Shown here: positions 5,456 to 7,739 of the stretch, one piece after another
Layout of the letters: every line of letters begins with the position of its first letter
Numbering within the stretch: position 1 is the first letter of the stretch
Source of the DNA: an uncultured Lachnospiraceae bacterium
Lineage (GTDB): Bacteria > Bacillota > Clostridia > Lachnospirales > Lachnospiraceae
Reading direction: 5' to 3'
Assembly (NCBI GenBank): GCA_910578605.1
Contig: CAJTQG010000066.1
Location: forward strand, 1-7,739
Length of the DNA: 7,739 nucleotides
The notes under the pieces: generated by a model
Told to the model about the DNA's origin: nothing
The model's input: the letters and a program-made list of their open reading frames with translations, nothing else
The model's database searches: none
Program-made: the position numbers and the translations under genes

Positions 5456-5537
5456 ATCTGTTCATTTATCCGCTCTGCCAAACATAAAAAGCATATCATC
5501 AGCTTTTTACTATGGCCAATAAATGATTTTCCTCCTT
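5452..5537 (-). promoter_or_regulatory. Orphan strong Shine-Dalgarno and possible coupling micro-ORF before the swrB-like gene
   Basis: AAGGAGG (cctcctt at 5531-5537) is 75 bases from the only usable ATG of the downstream gene. A frame open from just after this site ends in TGA at 5452-5454, overlapping that ATG as ATGA. It has an ATT 10 bases after the Shine-Dalgarno (22 codons) or an internal ATG at 5497-5499 (15 codons). Translational coupling would explain the poor site at 5455, but the start codon of the micro-ORF is non-standard. Confidence 0.35.
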
Positions 5538-5604
5538 ACCGGCGCGTATTTTCCAAAACATAAAAAACATAAATGAATAAAAATAAATAGAGGCTTCTAC
5601 AAGC

Positions 5605-5910
5605 TTAAATCTTCATATCAAAACCGCCTGTACTTTTCTTTGTTACGCTTCCATCCTTCTGTTCCTTATTCTTTTTTTTGTTTGACTGACCATAATAGGT
5701 TCCGTTGCCCTTTTCCTTGGCATCAAATTTATTTTCCTTTTTATCTGCATTTTCCTTCTTCACAACCTGCTCATGATGGAGTTTGGTTTCTTTTTCCTGC
5801 CGATACACTGTACTGGCCTCGAGAGTCTGTGAACGCACATCCTCCTGCTGTTTTAATTGAGAATAATCTGGTGTTCTCTGTACAATTCCCTGCATCATTA
5901 ATGGATTCAT
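5605..5910 (-). CDS. Small charged hypothetical protein in the flagellar locus
   Basis: I do not recognise this 101-residue protein. It is strongly hydrophilic, with a Met-rich N-terminus (MNPLMMQG), a Gln/Glu/Lys-rich middle, two KKEN blocks at about 51-61, and a C-terminal GGFDMKI after a Lys-rich stretch. It has no membrane segment, Cys pair or obvious fold, so it may be largely disordered. The ATG start has GGAGG 10 bases upstream. It lies 67 bases after fapA on the same strand, so it is probably in the same operon, and a flagellar role is suggested only by position. A TATAAT lies in that 67-base gap but without a matching -35. A 4-bp hairpin with a T-rich tail follows the stop and is too weak to call a terminator. 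Confidence 0.75.
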   Translation of the reverse strand: MNPLMMQGIVQRTPDYSQLKQQEDVRSQTLEASTVYRQEKETKLHHEQVVKKENADKKENKFDAKEKGNGTYYGQSNKKKNKEQKDGSVTKKSTGGFDMKI

Positions 5911-5977
5911 AATTCACCAACCTCCATTCTGGCAATTTTTAACCTCTTAACTGATTATAAATGACTATGTGTATCTG

Positions 5978-7579
5978 TTATAACGGCGATGAGAACACCT
6001 CACCCCTCATTTTTATAAAACGGCAGTGCATATAATTTTTTTGTACCAGCATATATTCACCACATACAATCACTTTTGTCCCGCTGTATGCTGTCTTATG
6101 AACTTTAATCACAGCATTCACATTTTCATGAAGCTCACTTTCTAGTTCATGATATTGCTTTTCCATCTCACTAATTTGCACACCTAACATTATAATTCGT
6201 TTTGTCGTATTTTGCAATAGGCTTATTTTTTCCTGATCAAGCTTACCTAAATCCTGTTTCTTGCGAAGCATATCTACAATTTTATCCAACTGCCCCTTCT
6301 CACTTGTCATCTCATTGAGTTCATTTCTCATTTCATTTAATTTCTTCTGAGAAGATGGATCTGTTCCTACCTCCACTATGGTATTTGTTCCAGAGGGCGA
6401 GCCAATATTTCCAGCTTCAATCAACTTTCCAGCCCTAGTCTTTCCTCCGATAATAATAGCTTTTTTTCCCCTCACCTGAATTTCGGTTCTGGCAGAAACA
6501 TCGCTATTAATAATGGAATCCGTCTCAACATAGCCATCTGTAACTACATTGGCACTTTCTATAAACTTGGCGATAATATTTCCCTTGGCGTCTAGCAAGC
6601 CTTTTCCCATTCCCTGAATGCCCCGCTTTAACACAATTTGTCCCCCAGAAATAATTTGTGCACCTTCCACTACTCCATCTACTTCTACATTTCCGCTGGC
6701 AGTAATTTTAAACCCACTTCTCACATTACCTTTTACATAGACATTTCCTTCATATTCAATATCTCCTGTAGAATTGTCCACATCCGCTGGGACTTCAAAA
6801 ATATCTGACACAAAAACCTTGTCATCCTCCAGCGTGGCATGACCATTTACATCAGAAATAATCTGCAGCCCATCCTCTGACAAGGAAATATGCTTGCCAT
6901 ATTTTAACTTTTTCTTGCTCACCTTAACTGGCTTTAATTCATTGCCAAACACATCCACACCAGGTATACCTGGATCTTCCGGAGTAAGAGTTGCCAACGC
7001 CTCCCCCTTTTTCACATGACCGATATTGTCCAACTGATGAAAATCTACCGTTCCATCCTCATTTAACCTAGGCTTTGCCTTTCTATTTGTATTGAAATGA
7101 TAAGTAATTACTGCATCCTTTCCATTAACAGCTGGCGTGCCCTTAGCAATGGGAATGTTAGTGCAATAAATCTTTGTCTTCATCCACCTGTCGATTATCT
7201 CATCCTTTACCCCATAAGAAACACCATTTTTACTTAATGCCTCCAATATATCTGCCTTTGTTAACTGCTTTCCGCCTTCACCTTCAATAGGAGGATAGAA
7301 GCGAAGAAATGCATACATACGATCTGCCGATATACGAACTTCCACTCTCTCACCAAATGCAAAAATAGTATTTCCTTCTAGAATTACTGTGGATTTTGTC
7401 CTTGTATTTTTTGTAGCATCACTTACCTCTTTTAAATTATAATGTTCAATTTTGTTTACATCCAAATAATGTATTAACTCATCTTGATTGACCGGTTCCC
7501 CGCCATCTTCTGGAGGATAGACATAGAGCACCAGCTTACTTCCTATTTTCCCAAATTGGAAATATCCATTTCTCTGCAT
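5978..7579 (-). CDS. fapA: FapA family flagellar assembly protein (DUF342)
   Basis: FapA-type DUF342 proteins are cytoplasmic beta-helix proteins linked to flagellar assembly or polar localisation, but their biochemical role is poorly defined. The 533-residue product shows the family layout. The N-terminal domain occupies about 1-130, with two similar halves (YPPEDGG at 21-27 and YPPIEGEGG at 95-103). A connecting region at 135-255 includes GTPAVNGKD (147-155) and PGIPGVDVFG (203-212). A right-handed beta-helix follows at about 265-400, with repeated G-V-V/G-N-V turns (GNVYVKGNV, ASGNVEVDGVV). A coiled coil occupies about 408-490, and a short beta tail ends the protein. The ATG has AAGGAG 10 bases upstream and lies 18 bases after the sigma-28 stop, so the two genes share a transcript. 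I see no truncation; length is ordinary for the family. Confidence 0.93.
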   Translation of the reverse strand: MQRNGYFQFGKIGSKLVLYVYPPEDGGEPVNQDELIHYLDVNKIEHYNLKEVSDATKNTRTKSTVILEGNTIFAFGERVEVRISADRMYAFLRFYPPIEGEGGKQLTKADILEALSKNGVSYGVKDEIIDRWMKTKIYCTNIPIAKGTPAVNGKDAVITYHFNTNRKAKPRLNEDGTVDFHQLDNIGHVKKGEALATLTPEDPGIPGVDVFGNELKPVKVSKKKLKYGKHISLSEDGLQIISDVNGHATLEDDKVFVSDIFEVPADVDNSTGDIEYEGNVYVKGNVRSGFKITASGNVEVDGVVEGAQIISGGQIVLKRGIQGMGKGLLDAKGNIIAKFIESANVVTDGYVETDSIINSDVSARTEIQVRGKKAIIIGGKTRAGKLIEAGNIGSPSGTNTIVEVGTDPSSQKKLNEMRNELNEMTSEKGQLDKIVDMLRKKQDLGKLDQEKISLLQNTTKRIIMLGVQISEMEKQYHELESELHENVNAVIKVHKTAYSGTKVIVCGEYMLVQKNYMHCRFIKMRGEVFSSPL

Positions 7580-7597
7580 ACACTTTTCTCTCCTTCC

Positions 7598-7739
7598 CTA
7601 AATATCAAAATGAAAACCACTTACGTTTGATAATTTTGTTTTCATTTTCTGCAATGCCTTTGTGTGCAGCTGTGAAACTCTGGATTCTGAAACCTCAAGC
7701 ACTTTACTAATCTCCTTTAATGTTAAATCTTCATAATAA
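7598..7739 (-). CDS. sigD: RNA polymerase sigma-28 factor, C-terminal end (runs off the window)
   Basis: Only the last 46 residues are present. They form sigma region 4.2: YYEDLTLKEISKVLEVSESR, then VSQLHTKAL, the helix-turn-helix that binds the -35 element. The SESRVSQLHTKAL string is typical of the FliA/SigD (sigma-28) group, which transcribes late flagellar and chemotaxis genes. The short tail GFHFDI follows, ending in TAG. fapA begins 18 bases later, with its ribosome binding site in the gap. WhiG-type or other sigma-28 relatives cannot be excluded from this fragment, but the flagellar neighbour supports SigD/FliA. Confidence 0.92.
   Translation of the reverse strand, partial: YYEDLTLKEISKVLEVSESRVSQLHTKALQKMKTKLSNVSGFHFDI

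Noticed and set aside
5578..5604. Terminator after the 101-residue gene
   Set aside because: Only a 4-bp GCTT/AAGC stem precedes the T-rich stretch; too weak to call.
5911..5977. Promoter with TATAAT between fapA and the 101-residue gene
   Set aside because: No -35-like hexamer occurs at 16-18 bases upstream; the genes are close enough to be co-transcribed.

Overview
The window looks like chromosome of a low-GC, motile Gram-positive bacterium of the Clostridia, most likely a flagellated Lachnospiraceae (Roseburia/Agathobacter/Butyrivibrio-like). The reasons are AGGAGG-type ribosome binding sites, about 40% GC in core genes, and the order sigma-28, fapA, swrB-like gene, rpsB, tsf. Genus is inference. 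Every gene I can support is on the minus strand, so transcription runs from high to low coordinates.

Region by region, in the direction of transcription. (1) 7739-5605: the distal end of a flagellar/chemotaxis operon, with the C-terminal region 4 of the sigma-28 factor (SigD/FliA), then FapA (DUF342), then a 101-residue charged protein I do not recognise. (2) 5455-3920: two membrane-anchored proteins. One has an N-terminal membrane segment, a coiled coil and a C-terminal helix-turn-helix-like end, and sits where Bacillus subtilis has swrB. The other is a small anchored protein with a Thr/Lys-rich linker and a YceG/MltG-like non-catalytic end domain. (3) 3602-1587: rpsB and tsf, with their own candidate promoter, an unusually long intergenic gap, and a strong terminator at 1519-1560. 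(4) 1518-1: a different kind of DNA. It begins with about 260 bases of repeat-rich, G/C-run-rich non-coding DNA holding a canonical G-quadruplex motif. Next comes a monocistronic AT-rich abortive-infection (Abi C-terminal/HEPN-like) gene with a near-consensus promoter and its own terminator. Last is the start of a much more GC-rich parA (about 58% GC over the first 120 bases, hand-counted).

My reading is that an integrative element is inserted just downstream of the tsf terminator, with its end between about 1260 and 1518. It carries an Abi defence gene as AT-rich cargo next to parA. The flagellar genes probably act together: sigma-28 for late flagellar genes, and FapA and the SwrB-like protein in flagellar assembly. 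They flow into the housekeeping rpsB-tsf pair as in other Firmicutes. The least explained parts are the G-quadruplex region at the presumed element end, a terminator-like hairpin directly in front of parA with no visible parA promoter, mutually exclusive hairpins before the 209-residue gene, and a strong orphan Shine-Dalgarno before the swrB-like gene.
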